Counted from the first letter of the stretch, positions 1-6,414 are shown. The stretch is 8,639 bases of DNA from Clostridiales bacterium (GCA_027357125.1 DAHVVW010000065.1:1-8639); one strand, 5' to 3'. Translations and numbers: made by a program. The notes: generated by a model not told the origin, from the letters alone.

Positions 1-130
1 CAGAGTCTGGGCACGTTGGTGTTACCAGAGAGAATCTCAATCAATTAACATCAATCTCGTCGAGACAGTGATATGTACGGGCTTATTCTGAAAAATACCA
101 ATTATCAATAGGACTGAGAAACCTTTAATT

Positions 131-159
131 TTGCGGTTTGTATATAATTATGCTATAAT
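131..159 (+). promoter_or_regulatory. Sigma-A type promoter of the toxin-antitoxin operon
   Basis: A -35 element TTGCGG (131-136) and a perfect -10 element TATAAT (154-159) are separated by exactly 17 bp. The -10 is preceded by TG one base upstream, giving an extended -10. Transcription would begin near 166, leaving a leader of about 26 bases before the antitoxin ATG. A second TATAAT at 143-148 lies in the spacer. Phd/YefM antitoxins usually repress their own promoter, so an operator is expected here, but I could not define a convincing palindrome. Confidence 0.75.
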
Positions 160-191
160 AATGTCGTAATAAGTATGAGGTGAGAATTATT

Positions 192-464
192 ATGCCGCAA
201 ATAAGACCAATTACAGATTTGAGAAATACAAATGAAATTTCTGAAATATGTCATAAACAGAGCGAACCGATTTTTATTACCAAAAACGGATATGGTGATT
301 TAGTAGTAATGAGTATAGAAACCTATGAACGTCAGCTTGCTCTTGTTGATGTATATAAAAAGCTTGCTGAGGCTGAATCACAGATTGCACAAGGTATTCC
401 TCTGTTGGATGGAGAAGAGGTTTTCAAAAAGCTGAGGTCTAAATATGCCAGAAAACAGCTATAG
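192..464 (+). CDS. Type II antitoxin, Phd/YefM family
   Basis: This 90-residue protein is predicted to bind and neutralise the toxin encoded directly downstream and to bind the operon promoter through its N-terminal domain. The N-terminus reads MPQIRPITDLRNTNEIS, followed by EPIFITKNGYGDLVVMS and a YER motif near residue 40. This is the usual Phd/YefM pattern of a short strand, 'pI.iTkNG.gd.VvmS', then a helix. The C-terminal half is charged and helical, as expected for the toxin-wrapping tail. I chose the ATG at 192 because AGGTGAG lies 7 bases upstream. The in-frame GTG at 180 would fall inside that ribosome binding site. The last 20 bases overlap the toxin gene, the translational coupling typical of such modules. 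The region is visibly more AT-rich than the genes to its right, suggesting horizontal acquisition. Confidence 0.88.
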   Translation: MPQIRPITDLRNTNEISEICHKQSEPIFITKNGYGDLVVMSIETYERQLALVDVYKKLAEAESQIAQGIPLLDGEEVFKKLRSKYARKQL

Positions 465-765
465 CTTAAAGTTTACCCCAAAAGCACATGAGGATTTAGA
501 TCAGGTTTACAGTTATATCTCAGAAAAGCTTTTTGCTGAACTTGCTGCGGACAATCTGCTTGAAAGAATAGAAAGCAGCATAATGCGATTAAAGGATTTT
601 CCCTATTCCGGTAGTTTTGTTTTGGATGAGCCTTTAAAAAACAGAGGATATCGTAAGTTGATAGTAGATAACTATATGGCTTTTTATCTAGTTGATGAGA
701 TGGAAAAACAGGTTGTTATTATGCGAATCCTATATGGAGCTCAAAACTATCAAAATCTACTTTAA
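445..765 (+). CDS. Type II toxin, RelE/ParE family
   Basis: This 106-residue protein has the compact RelE/ParE layout. Strand one (YSLKFTPKAHEDL) is followed by two helices, including 'YSYISEKL' and a helix with 'LLERIESSIMRLKDFP'. A 'GYRKLIVDNYMAFYLVDE' beta-hairpin and a C-terminal 'VVIMRILYGAQNYQNLL' strand complete it. Family members either cleave mRNA at the ribosome (RelE) or poison DNA gyrase (ParE), and the sequence alone does not settle which applies. The tail 'RILYGAQNYQNLL' resembles the RelE/StbE subgroup 'ri.h..rdy' end. The gene starts inside the antitoxin gene with TGAGGT 6 bases before its ATG. It is full length for the family and has no visible lesion, so the module is probably functional. 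No clear terminator follows. Confidence 0.88.
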   Translation: MPENSYSLKFTPKAHEDLDQVYSYISEKLFAELAADNLLERIESSIMRLKDFPYSGSFVLDEPLKNRGYRKLIVDNYMAFYLVDEMEKQVVIMRILYGAQNYQNLL

Positions 766-810
766 CTATCTTGTCTGCTCCGTTACTCTTAAATTGCTGC
801 TCACGGGTAA

Positions 811-1338
811 GTGGGGTTCCGGTTTCTAAATTCAACAGTGATGCCTGCCCATGTGCAGGCTTGGCATAGGTATGGACATGATATGCCGCTGATGTTTTCC
901 ACCACCTCAACCGTAGCCGAAGCCATGGGTACAAAGCTCCATTTTCCTGAAGATGACGCTCCCTGGGTGGAAACCCCTATCGTGGCGACTCCCGTCGATG
1001 TGAACAAGGTCAAAGTGGTCGATCCATGGCGGGACGGACGCCTGCCGGTATACTTGGGGGCAGCTCGGCATGTGCTGAGTACGATCGGTGACAACGTCTT
1101 TGTGGGCTGTATTTTCGCCGCTCCGTTTACCATGGCGTCCCACTTGAGAGGTACTGACACCCTGATCAGGGAAACTTACAAAAACCCTGGTTTAGTTTAT
1201 GAGCTGATGCTTCTGGCCAAAGCCAGTGCTTTGAATATGATCGACGCGTTCGTTGAACTGGGCGTGGTTCCAGTAATCGTCGAGCCGGATCATCCGTGGG
1301 GAGTTGTCAATGTCAGACGAGATTCCAACCTTCAATGA
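811..1338 (+). pseudogene. Fragment of a uroporphyrinogen decarboxylase (URO-D/MtaA-like) family gene
   Basis: The open frame encodes about 150 residues recognisable as the middle of a URO-D-superfamily protein of the MtaA/CmuA type. It includes 'AWHRYGHDMPLMFSTTS', 'VDPWRDGRLPVYLGAARH', a 'GCIFAAPFTMASHLRG' core and 'ALNMIDAFVELGVVPVIVEP'. Intact relatives are about 340 residues and often serve as corrinoid:coenzyme methyltransferases or of unknown role in anaerobes. The N-terminal barrel strands (roughly 70 residues) are missing: a stop codon (808-810) directly precedes the frame and family similarity begins near 841. The C-terminal third is also missing. Family resemblance stops at 'VIVEP' (about 1287) and the remaining 17 residues, ending at 1338, look unrelated. 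A one-base shift near 1287 would give 'EPGSSVGS', which may be a further decayed stretch. Loss of both ends makes an active enzyme very unlikely. The toxin-antitoxin pair lies just upstream and a gene in opposite orientation overlaps the 3' end. Confidence 0.75.
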
Positions 1339-1627
1339 CCAACTTTTCTCGCCGAAAAAACCAAGTCAAATCAATCGTCAATTCCAAGGCGGCCAAATGA
1401 GAAGGAACGTTGAGCTTTATCCCTTCGACCTCCAGAACGACATAAGATCCTCCACCGCCCTGAACTCCTGGCCTCAACCCGGTCTGGAGCGGTTCTCCCA
1501 TTCTAACCCTAGGCGGCTCGGAAACCTGAATACAGCACCCGCTGACGGTCACAGGCTGATCGACCGTAAGTTCCTGAACCTGCTGTTTAGCCAGATACGC
1601 CATTGCCTCCGGCGAGATTTTCCACAT
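1313..1627 (-). CDS. CC/Se-motif family small protein (cysteine form)
   Basis: This 104-residue protein matches the small HesB-like family in which a Cys-Cys or selenocysteine-Cys pair follows an N-terminal helix. It begins MWKISPEAMAYLAK, carries 'VTVSGCCIQVSEPPRVRMGEP' with the pair at C31-C32, then 'VLEVEGIKLNVP' and the family's closing 'LTIDLTWFFRREKLVIEGW'. Both pair codons are TGC TGT, so this is the non-selenium form. The family's biochemical role is unknown, and a redox or metal/selenium-handling function is only inferred from the motif. I chose the ATG at 1627 because GGAAGGGG ends 9 bases before it. The ATG at 1636 touches that site with no spacer. Family proteins also start shortly before 'ISPEA'. 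The residues 'VQGGGG' in the middle look like a local loop insertion. No good promoter is visible between the start and the upstream terminator of the transporter gene, so expression may depend on read-through. Confidence 0.8.
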   Translation of the reverse strand: MWKISPEAMAYLAKQQVQELTVDQPVTVSGCCIQVSEPPRVRMGEPLQTGLRPGVQGGGGSYVVLEVEGIKLNVPSHLAALELTIDLTWFFRREKLVIEGWNLV

Positions 1628-1659
1628 CTCGTTCATCCCCTTCCAACTGACCAGTAATG

Positions 1660-1692
1660 AAAAAAGGGGGTGCAGGTCTTACACTGCACCCC
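1660..1692 (-). terminator. Rho-independent terminator of the CstA-family gene
   Basis: A perfect 9-bp GC-rich stem (GGGGTGCAG pairing with CTGCACCCC, arms 1667-1675 and 1684-1692) closes an 8-base loop. Read on the minus strand it is followed by a run of six T (1660-1665). It begins 34 bases after the transporter stop codon and lies only 33 bases before the start of the CC/Se protein gene on the same strand. Confidence 0.9.
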
Positions 1693-1725
1693 ACCATATT
1701 CTTTGTACATTTCCTTAGTATATTC

Positions 1726-3546
1726 TTACTTAGCGATTAACTCCTGCACCAAAGCCTTGTGCTCGGTTCTTTGCCGGGCTAAGGCTTTTTTATCTGCAAT
1801 TAAACGGCTCCACTTGATCGCGGAATCCACCACAATGATGACTGAGAGCAGAGCCATGGTCAGCGACAGCACCACATTCAATGTCATGTGTTTGGGCAGA
1901 TAAACCAGCGTTACATTATAGTAGGACGCAGTGAGCGTGGTCACGAAGAGGAAGACGAACGGGATAAACGTGGTCAAGGCGTAACTTATCCTTCCCGTGC
2001 TCTTCAAAATGATAGTCGTTCCAACCACCAAGGCCAACGAGGCGAGCAACTGGTTCGACACCCCGAAGAGCGGCCAGACCGTGGAAATATTTCCTCCGTA
2101 GAGGAGATAGCCCCAGGCAAAGGAGACCAAAGCCGCACTGATAACTGCCCCAGGCCACCAGTTGATCTTTTTAAAGGGTTTAATCACCACTCCGATCATA
2201 TCCTGGACCACATAGCGGGCTGCCCGGGTCCCGGCGTCCACGGCAGTCAAGATGAATACCGCTTCAAACATAATCGCAAATTGATACCAGTAAGCAACCA
2301 GATGATTGAGCCCCGGAATACTGGAGAACACATAGGACATGCCAACGGCGAGGGATACCGCTCCTCCCGGACGCCCGGCCACGTTTTCCCCAATCATTTG
2401 CGAAAGCATTGGCAGCTTGTCAACCTGCATGCCAAGGTGGGCAAAGACGTCCGGCATGGTATTGATGGCGAAATAGTCCCCGACCGGGAGTACCGATGCG
2501 GCAATCATCGCCATAATCGCGACAAAGGATTCCACCAGCATGGCTCCGAAGCCGACAATTTTAATGTCTCTTTCGCTTTCCAGCATCTTGGGCGTCGTTC
2601 CGGCCGCAATCAGGCTGTGGAAGCCGGAGATCGCGCCACAGGCAATCGTAATGAACACAAAGGGCCAAACCTTGCCGGCGATAATCGGCCCGCCGCCGTA
2701 GACAAACTTCGTCACCGCAGGCATATGCAGGACCGGATTGACGAAGATGATTCCCAAAGCCAAGGCACCGATGGTTCCGATTTTCAGGTAAGAACTCAAG
2801 TAGTCACGCGGTGCGAGTAAGAGCCAAACCGGAAGGGCGGCTGCGACAAAAGCATATGTCGGCAAGGCAATTTTTATCACCGTGGCACTGTAGTTAAAGA
2901 GAGGTCCCAGTGCCGAGTGCTTGACTGCCGGTCCCAGAGCCACCGCAAGGAAAATCAGAATAACTCCGATGACAGAGGCCTCAAGCAATTTCCCGGGACG
3001 CAGAAGGCGCATATAAATCCCGATGAAAATCGCAATGGGTATGGTCATCGCTACCGTAAACGAACCCCAGGGATTATTGTGCAGGGCATTGACAATGACA
3101 ATCGACAAACCTGCCATGGTGATGAGTAAAATGAACAAGACCGCAAACGAGGCTGCGACCCCAGTCACAGGGCCGACTTCTTTCTTGGCGATTTGCGCCA
3201 GAGACTCGCCATTGTGCCGAATGGAAGCGAAAAGTACGACCATGTCGTGGACTGCGCCACCGAGGACGCCGCCAATGAGGATCCAAATCGTTCCCGGCAA
3301 ATAGCCAAACTGAGCTGCGAGCACCGGGCCGACCAGTGGGCCGGCAGCGGCAATCGCTGCAAAATGATGCCCAAACGTTACCCAGCGATTGGTAGGGACA
3401 TAGTCATGGCCGTCTTCCAGACGTTTAGCCGGAGTGACAAGCCGCGGGTCGACCGCTAAGACTTTAGATGCCATGAACGTTCCGTAGAGGCGATAGCCAA
3501 TAATCAAGATACTGGCTGCCGCAATCAATAGATAGAGTGCACGCAT
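1726..3546 (-). CDS. cstA: CstA-family carbon-starvation/pyruvate-type membrane transporter
   Basis: This 606-residue integral membrane protein belongs to the CstA family of proton-coupled importers. E. coli members are CstA (peptide/pyruvate) and BtsT (pyruvate). It starts MRALYLLIAAASILIIGYRLYG, a first membrane helix. The family core follows: GHHFAAIAAAGPLVGP at about 59-74, 'GGVLGGAVHD' at 92-101 and 'RHNGESL' at 110-116. Many hydrophobic segments follow, with conserved 'SGFHSLIAAGTTPKML', 'TAVDAGTRAARY' and 'WPLFGVSNQLLASLAL' near the C-terminus. The length matches Gram-positive members, which lack the longer tails of the E. coli proteins (about 700 residues). The start at 3546 has AAAAGGAGG 7 bases upstream. 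The frame stays open 30 codons further, but that stretch is hydrophilic and has no such site. The two-component genes upstream, in the same orientation, suggest induction by an external carboxylate, most likely pyruvate. The exact substrate cannot be read from sequence. Confidence 0.92.
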   Translation of the reverse strand: MRALYLLIAAASILIIGYRLYGTFMASKVLAVDPRLVTPAKRLEDGHDYVPTNRWVTFGHHFAAIAAAGPLVGPVLAAQFGYLPGTIWILIGGVLGGAVHDMVVLFASIRHNGESLAQIAKKEVGPVTGVAASFAVLFILLITMAGLSIVIVNALHNNPWGSFTVAMTIPIAIFIGIYMRLLRPGKLLEASVIGVILIFLAVALGPAVKHSALGPLFNYSATVIKIALPTYAFVAAALPVWLLLAPRDYLSSYLKIGTIGALALGIIFVNPVLHMPAVTKFVYGGGPIIAGKVWPFVFITIACGAISGFHSLIAAGTTPKMLESERDIKIVGFGAMLVESFVAIMAMIAASVLPVGDYFAINTMPDVFAHLGMQVDKLPMLSQMIGENVAGRPGGAVSLAVGMSYVFSSIPGLNHLVAYWYQFAIMFEAVFILTAVDAGTRAARYVVQDMIGVVIKPFKKINWWPGAVISAALVSFAWGYLLYGGNISTVWPLFGVSNQLLASLALVVGTTIILKSTGRISYALTTFIPFVFLFVTTLTASYYNVTLVYLPKHMTLNVVLSLTMALLSVIIVVDSAIKWSRLIADKKALARQRTEHKALVQELIAK

Positions 3547-3666
3547 GAGTATTTCCTCCTTTTCGAAAAAATTGAAATTATTGCGCAAGCATTTCCCTTG
3601 AGGTTCATGCTCATAAAAATCATACTTCAAATCCAATCTCTCCGTCGAAAAGTCTGCAAAACATGC
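3547..3666 (-). promoter_or_regulatory. Leader and presumed LytTR-controlled promoter region of cstA
   Basis: The regulator gene ends in its own terminator at 3667-3695, so transcription of cstA must start in these 120 bases. I see no sigma-A promoter with both hexamers good. A TATGAT (minus strand, about 3616-3621) has no proper -35 partner, as expected for an activator-dependent promoter. LytTR regulators bind pairs of direct repeats upstream of such promoters. The tandem TTTTGCA copies at the distal end (minus strand, period 9) are a candidate but do not match a known consensus. An 8-bp palindrome TTGCGCAA lies at 3581-3588. The call rests mainly on position. Confidence 0.45.
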
Positions 3667-3695
3667 AAAAAAACGTGCTTAAGTTGCACGTTTTT
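3667..3695 (-). terminator. Terminator after the LytTR regulator gene (symmetrical, possibly bidirectional)
   Basis: A perfect 10-bp inverted repeat (AAAAACGTGC / GCACGTTTTT, arms 3669-3678 and 3686-3695) surrounds a 7-base loop. On the minus strand the stem is followed by seven T in total (3667-3673, partly in the stem). The opposite strand also ends in five T, so it could act both ways. It lies 37 bases beyond the regulator stop codon and separates the two-component operon from cstA. Confidence 0.85.
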
Positions 3696-3732
3696 AGCTC
3701 CAACCTTCAAACATGATAGCGCTAGTGTCTAT

Positions 3733-4518
3733 TCACAGCTCTAGTGCCTGTTTCACTGATTTAACAAACGTCCGGCTCACCGGAACTTGGGATTTTTCCC
3801 GATCGTTCATGATCAGATTATAAGTACCATTAAACCAAGGGACGATTTCCCGCACCATTTCTTTATTGACTACATAGCTCTTATGAGTCTGCATCAGACC
3901 AAGGCGCGCTTCCAACTCGCTTAAAGAATAGCTTGTAGCGTATGAAGCATCCTTCGTTTTTACGTGCACCTGCCGTCCTTCTACGCCCGCAAACACGATC
4001 TCCTCCGCATTCAGAAGGATGATCCGCTCATTTTCTTCAACGGGCAGCTTAGTTCTAGCGGACGGTCTTTCCAGGAGCGAGAGTATGCGATCGAGCTTCT
4101 CCCCGCCAAGCCTACCACTCTTAACGGTTTCCGGGGGACACGGTCCTCCTTGCAGGCTGCGCTTCAAGCGCTGAACGGTCTGCTGCAACCGTTCTTCACT
4201 GAAAGGCTTCAATACATAGTCAATCGCATTGACTTCAAACGCTTCTAAGGCATGCTGGTCATAAGCGGTAGCGAACACGAGGAAAGGAAAGTCTTCCGGG
4301 CCCAGGCGCTGATACAATTCCCGCGCCACACTGAGACCGGATAAATCCGGCATCTGAATATCCAAAAATACCACGTCCGGGCTCAGCTCAGGAATAATCG
4401 CCAAAGCTTCCTGTCCGTTGCGCGCCAGGCCTGCAATTTCAACATTCGGCATTTTTTCCAAAAGGTATTTTAATTCATCCCGCGCCGGGGACTCATCATC
4501 CACGATAACCACGCGCAT
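3733..4518 (-). CDS. lytR: LytTR-family response regulator (BtsR/LytR-like)
   Basis: This 261-residue cytoplasmic transcription factor has two domains. The receiver domain (about 1-120) shows acidic residues D7-D8 in MRVVIVDDE, the phospho-acceptor D53 in 'VVFLDIQMPD', T84 in 'VFATAYD' and K104 in 'YVLKPF'. The LytTR DNA-binding domain (about 157-258) shows 'IVFAGVEGRQVHVKTKD', 'THKSYVVN' and the closing 'VPVSRTFVKSVK'. All expected catalytic residues are present. It starts 57 bases after the kinase gene end on the same strand, with AAAGGGGTGA as ribosome binding site, and almost certainly forms one operon with the kinase. The likely target is the cstA promoter immediately downstream. The symbol follows LytSR naming and does not refer to the LytR-CpsA-Psr cell-wall enzymes. 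The closest functional parallel is E. coli BtsR. Confidence 0.93.
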   Translation of the reverse strand: MRVVIVDDESPARDELKYLLEKMPNVEIAGLARNGQEALAIIPELSPDVVFLDIQMPDLSGLSVARELYQRLGPEDFPFLVFATAYDQHALEAFEVNAIDYVLKPFSEERLQQTVQRLKRSLQGGPCPPETVKSGRLGGEKLDRILSLLERPSARTKLPVEENERIILLNAEEIVFAGVEGRQVHVKTKDASYATSYSLSELEARLGLMQTHKSYVVNKEMVREIVPWFNGTYNLIMNDREKSQVPVSRTFVKSVKQALEL

Positions 4519-4575
4519 CCGACCTTCACCCCTTTTCGATCTGAGTGATTTTTATTGACACACGTCCGATTTTTC

Positions 4576-6258
4576 CTAAGTCTGGGCCGGTATCTTAAGC
4601 GATATTTGCGTTCCGCGACCCTGCTCACTCTGAATCTCCAATTCCGATCCATACAAATATTTCAGGCGGGCATTGATATTACCTAAACCCACGCCCGCTC
4701 CGGTCGGTGAAATATAGCGTTTTTGCTGAATCGCCTCCAGCTTCGCTGAGTCAATCCCGACCCCGTTATCTGTAACCGTAACCCGCAACTCGTGTTCTTC
4801 GACCCAGCAGCGGATCTCTACGGTTCCCCCGTTGACCTTAGGATAGATTCCGTGCTTAATGGAATTCTCCACCAGGGGCTGGAGGGTGAGTGCCGGGACC
4901 AGCCAATCTTCGGCCTCGGAAGCAATCTCCTCCACCACATTCAGACTGTCCCCAAAGCGTGCCTGTTCAATACTGAGATAAGCCCGGATATGCTCCAATT
5001 CCTCACGCAGGCTGACAAACTTGTCTCCCCGCTGGATGTTTTTGCGAAAAAACTCCCCCAGCTGAATTAAAAGCTTTCGCGCCTTTTCTCCATCCGTGCG
5101 CACAAGGGAAACGATCGTGTTTAAGGCATTAAACAAAAAATGAGGGTTGATCTGGGCCTGGAGAGCCTGAAGTTCCGCTTTTGCCACCCGCTGAGACTGT
5201 TCCTCCAAGGCCGCAAGTTCCAACTGAGTCGAAAATAAGCCGGCCAGTCCTTGGACCAGCTCGATCTCCACGCTTCCAATACCGTGATCCCGGCCCTGGT
5301 AAAGTTTCAAAGTTCCGATAATGTTACCGCGGCTAAACAGGGGAACAATCACGGCTGAACACAGGGGACAGGCATGATCGCGGCAGCCGATTTCTTCTTT
5401 TACCTGAGCCAGCTTCATCTCACCCAGGTCCATCGCTTCCTGGGTAGCCTTGGTCATGATCGGGGAGCCGGCTACATGATGGGAGCAACCTTTGCCTATA
5501 TGGGCGAGGATGGTCTCGCGATTGGTAATCGCGACGGCTTCCACGTTCACTCTGTCAAAAATGATCTGGGCCACTTGCCTGGCAGTTTCCTCTTGTAATC
5601 CTTTTCTTAAGATAGGCAAAGTAACCTTGGCAATTGTGAGCGCTTTCTGTGCTTGAAGTGCTCCCGCCTTCTCCTCTTCTTCAATCGAATTACGGGCGAT
5701 CACCACGAAAATAGCAATTCCAATAGAATTCATGACGATCATTGGGAGTCCAATCGTCTCAACCAAGTCCCAAGCCGCCGCAAACGGGCGCGCCGTTGCC
5801 AAGATGATGAGCATCTGCAAAGCTTCGGCTACAATCCCGATGAACAACCCCATTTTCCAAGTGAGGCTTTTAGGATTTATTTTGCGTACATATACGGCTG
5901 CGACCCCGGCTTCGGCCAAGGTTGCGATCGAGCATGAGAACGCCGTAAATCCTCCGATAAGATAGCGGTGCAGGCCTGCAATCAGCGCAGCCCCGATCCC
6001 GATCACCGGTCCCCCCAGTAAAGACCCCACCACGACTCCAATCACCCGTGAGTTGGCTAAAGCTCCTTTGATGGAAATCCCTGTATACGTCCCCATGATC
6101 CCGATCGCACTAAAGATAGCAATCAGGAAGAGCTTTTCCAGCCGGTTATTGCGCAGGAGCATGGCATTTTTGAAAACCTTCGTTTTGCTTAAGAGGTAAG
6201 CAATCGTCACGATCATACTCGTATTTTGGGCAAGTTTAAAAAATAAATCAAAAGGCAT
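4576..6258 (-). CDS. lytS: LytS-type sensor histidine kinase (5TMR-GAF-His_kinase-HATPase), BtsS-like
   Basis: This 560-residue membrane kinase is predicted to phosphorylate the adjacent LytTR regulator. The N-terminal 190 residues form membrane helices with the 5TMR-LYT signature 'GVVVGSLLGGPVIGIGAAL', then 'GLHRYLIGGFTAFSCSIAT'. A GAF domain follows (about 199-349) with cysteines in 'GCSHH' and 'GCRDHACPLC'. The His_kinase box 'INPHFLFNALNTI' has phospho-acceptor H373. The ATPase domain shows N465 in 'LVENSIKHG', 'DNGVGID' at 497-503 and 'GAGVGLGN' at 520-527. Length is close to E. coli BtsS (561). By spacing, R71, R98 and C109 coincide with residues reported for pyruvate binding in BtsS (R72, R99, C110, from memory), while the fourth, S113, is alanine here. 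I chose the ATG at 6258 with GGTGGTG 6 bases upstream. The TTG at 6276 has no ribosome binding site and lies upstream of the predicted transcript start. Confidence 0.92.
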   Translation of the reverse strand: MPFDLFFKLAQNTSMIVTIAYLLSKTKVFKNAMLLRNNRLEKLFLIAIFSAIGIMGTYTGISIKGALANSRVIGVVVGSLLGGPVIGIGAALIAGLHRYLIGGFTAFSCSIATLAEAGVAAVYVRKINPKSLTWKMGLFIGIVAEALQMLIILATARPFAAAWDLVETIGLPMIVMNSIGIAIFVVIARNSIEEEEKAGALQAQKALTIAKVTLPILRKGLQEETARQVAQIIFDRVNVEAVAITNRETILAHIGKGCSHHVAGSPIMTKATQEAMDLGEMKLAQVKEEIGCRDHACPLCSAVIVPLFSRGNIIGTLKLYQGRDHGIGSVEIELVQGLAGLFSTQLELAALEEQSQRVAKAELQALQAQINPHFLFNALNTIVSLVRTDGEKARKLLIQLGEFFRKNIQRGDKFVSLREELEHIRAYLSIEQARFGDSLNVVEEIASEAEDWLVPALTLQPLVENSIKHGIYPKVNGGTVEIRCWVEEHELRVTVTDNGVGIDSAKLEAIQQKRYISPTGAGVGLGNINARLKYLYGSELEIQSEQGRGTQISLKIPAQT

Positions 6259-6277
6259 CTTATTCACCACCAACAAA

Positions 6278-6306
6278 AGTATACGCCTGTTCTATTAGTT
6301 TGTCTA
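6278..6306 (-). promoter_or_regulatory. Predicted sigma-A promoter of the kinase-regulator operon
   Basis: Read on the minus strand, a TAGACA -35 (6301-6306, 5 of 6 consensus bases) and a TATACT -10 (6278-6283, 5 of 6) are separated by 17 bp. Transcription would begin near 6271, leaving a leader of only about 13 bases that contains just the GGTGGTG ribosome binding site. This supports the ATG at 6258 as the start of the kinase. Confidence 0.6.
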
Positions 6307-6365
6307 AATCCAACAAATCCAGAACCGGTCTGAATGATTCTGTTGGAAATTTTAAGTAAAAGGTA

Positions 6366-6394
6366 TTGAATCTGCGTCAGGAATGTTCTATTAT
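6366..6394 (+). promoter_or_regulatory. Sigma-A promoter of the XRE regulator gene
   Basis: TTGAAT (6366-6371) and TATTAT (6389-6394) are spaced by 17 bp and each match consensus at 5 of 6 positions or nearly so. Transcription would start near 6401, leaving a leader of about 60 bases before the regulator ATG at 6463. The promoter diverges from that of the kinase operon, about 60 bp away. Operator-like repeats overlap its -10 and start site. Confidence 0.7.
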
Positions 6395-6414
6395 TGTCAT
6401 AGAACATATGTTCT
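6383..6414 (+). promoter_or_regulatory. Operator: three ATGTTCT/AGAACAT half-sites over the XRE promoter
   Basis: AGAACATATGTTCT (6401-6414) is a perfect 14-bp palindrome lying on the predicted transcription start. A third copy, ATGTTCTA (6383-6390), overlaps the -10 element and is inverted relative to TAGAACAT (6400-6407), with 9 bp between them. Such a cluster would block RNA polymerase, so it is probably a repressor site. The obvious candidate is the XRE protein encoded downstream (autorepression). The core GAAC-ATAT-GTTC also fits the Gram-positive LexA/DinR box (CGAACRNRYGTTYG) except for the outermost base on each side, so SOS control is an alternative. Confidence 0.65.

Noticed and set aside
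1..130. Search for a gene end, promoter or repeat at the left edge
   Set aside because: No frame with family likeness and no clear hairpin seen on either strand.
843..860. GCCTGC / GCAGGC inverted repeat near the left edge of the URO-D fragment
   Set aside because: Only 6 bp with no T-run, inside coding sequence. Too short to call a terminator or insertion-element end.
719..934. A 71-residue minus-strand open frame after the toxin gene
   Set aside because: It overlaps both the toxin end and the URO-D fragment antisense. No start context or family likeness could be supported.
1530..1545. Possible selenocysteine site in the CC/Se protein
   Set aside because: The motif codons on the minus strand are TGC TGT. 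There is no in-frame TGA, so this is the all-cysteine form.
1888..2820. A 310-residue plus-strand open frame opposite the transporter gene
   Set aside because: Composition is rich in H, R, D, G and N with no domain, and it lies wholly antisense to the well-supported CstA-family gene.
3581..3603. GG...TTGCGC spacing resembling a sigma-54 -24/-12 promoter before cstA
   Set aside because: The GG-to-GC spacing is one base off and the rest of the consensus (TGGCAC) is absent. The two-component partner is LytTR, not an NtrC-type activator.
3547..3636. Extra 30 in-frame codons upstream of the transporter start
   Set aside because: No ribosome binding site and a hydrophilic sequence unlike the family. 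AAAAGGAGG at ideal distance marks the inner ATG at 3546.
3717..3724. TAGCGCTA palindrome after the LytTR gene
   Set aside because: Eight bases, downstream of the gene and before the terminator. No role suggested and easily a chance match.
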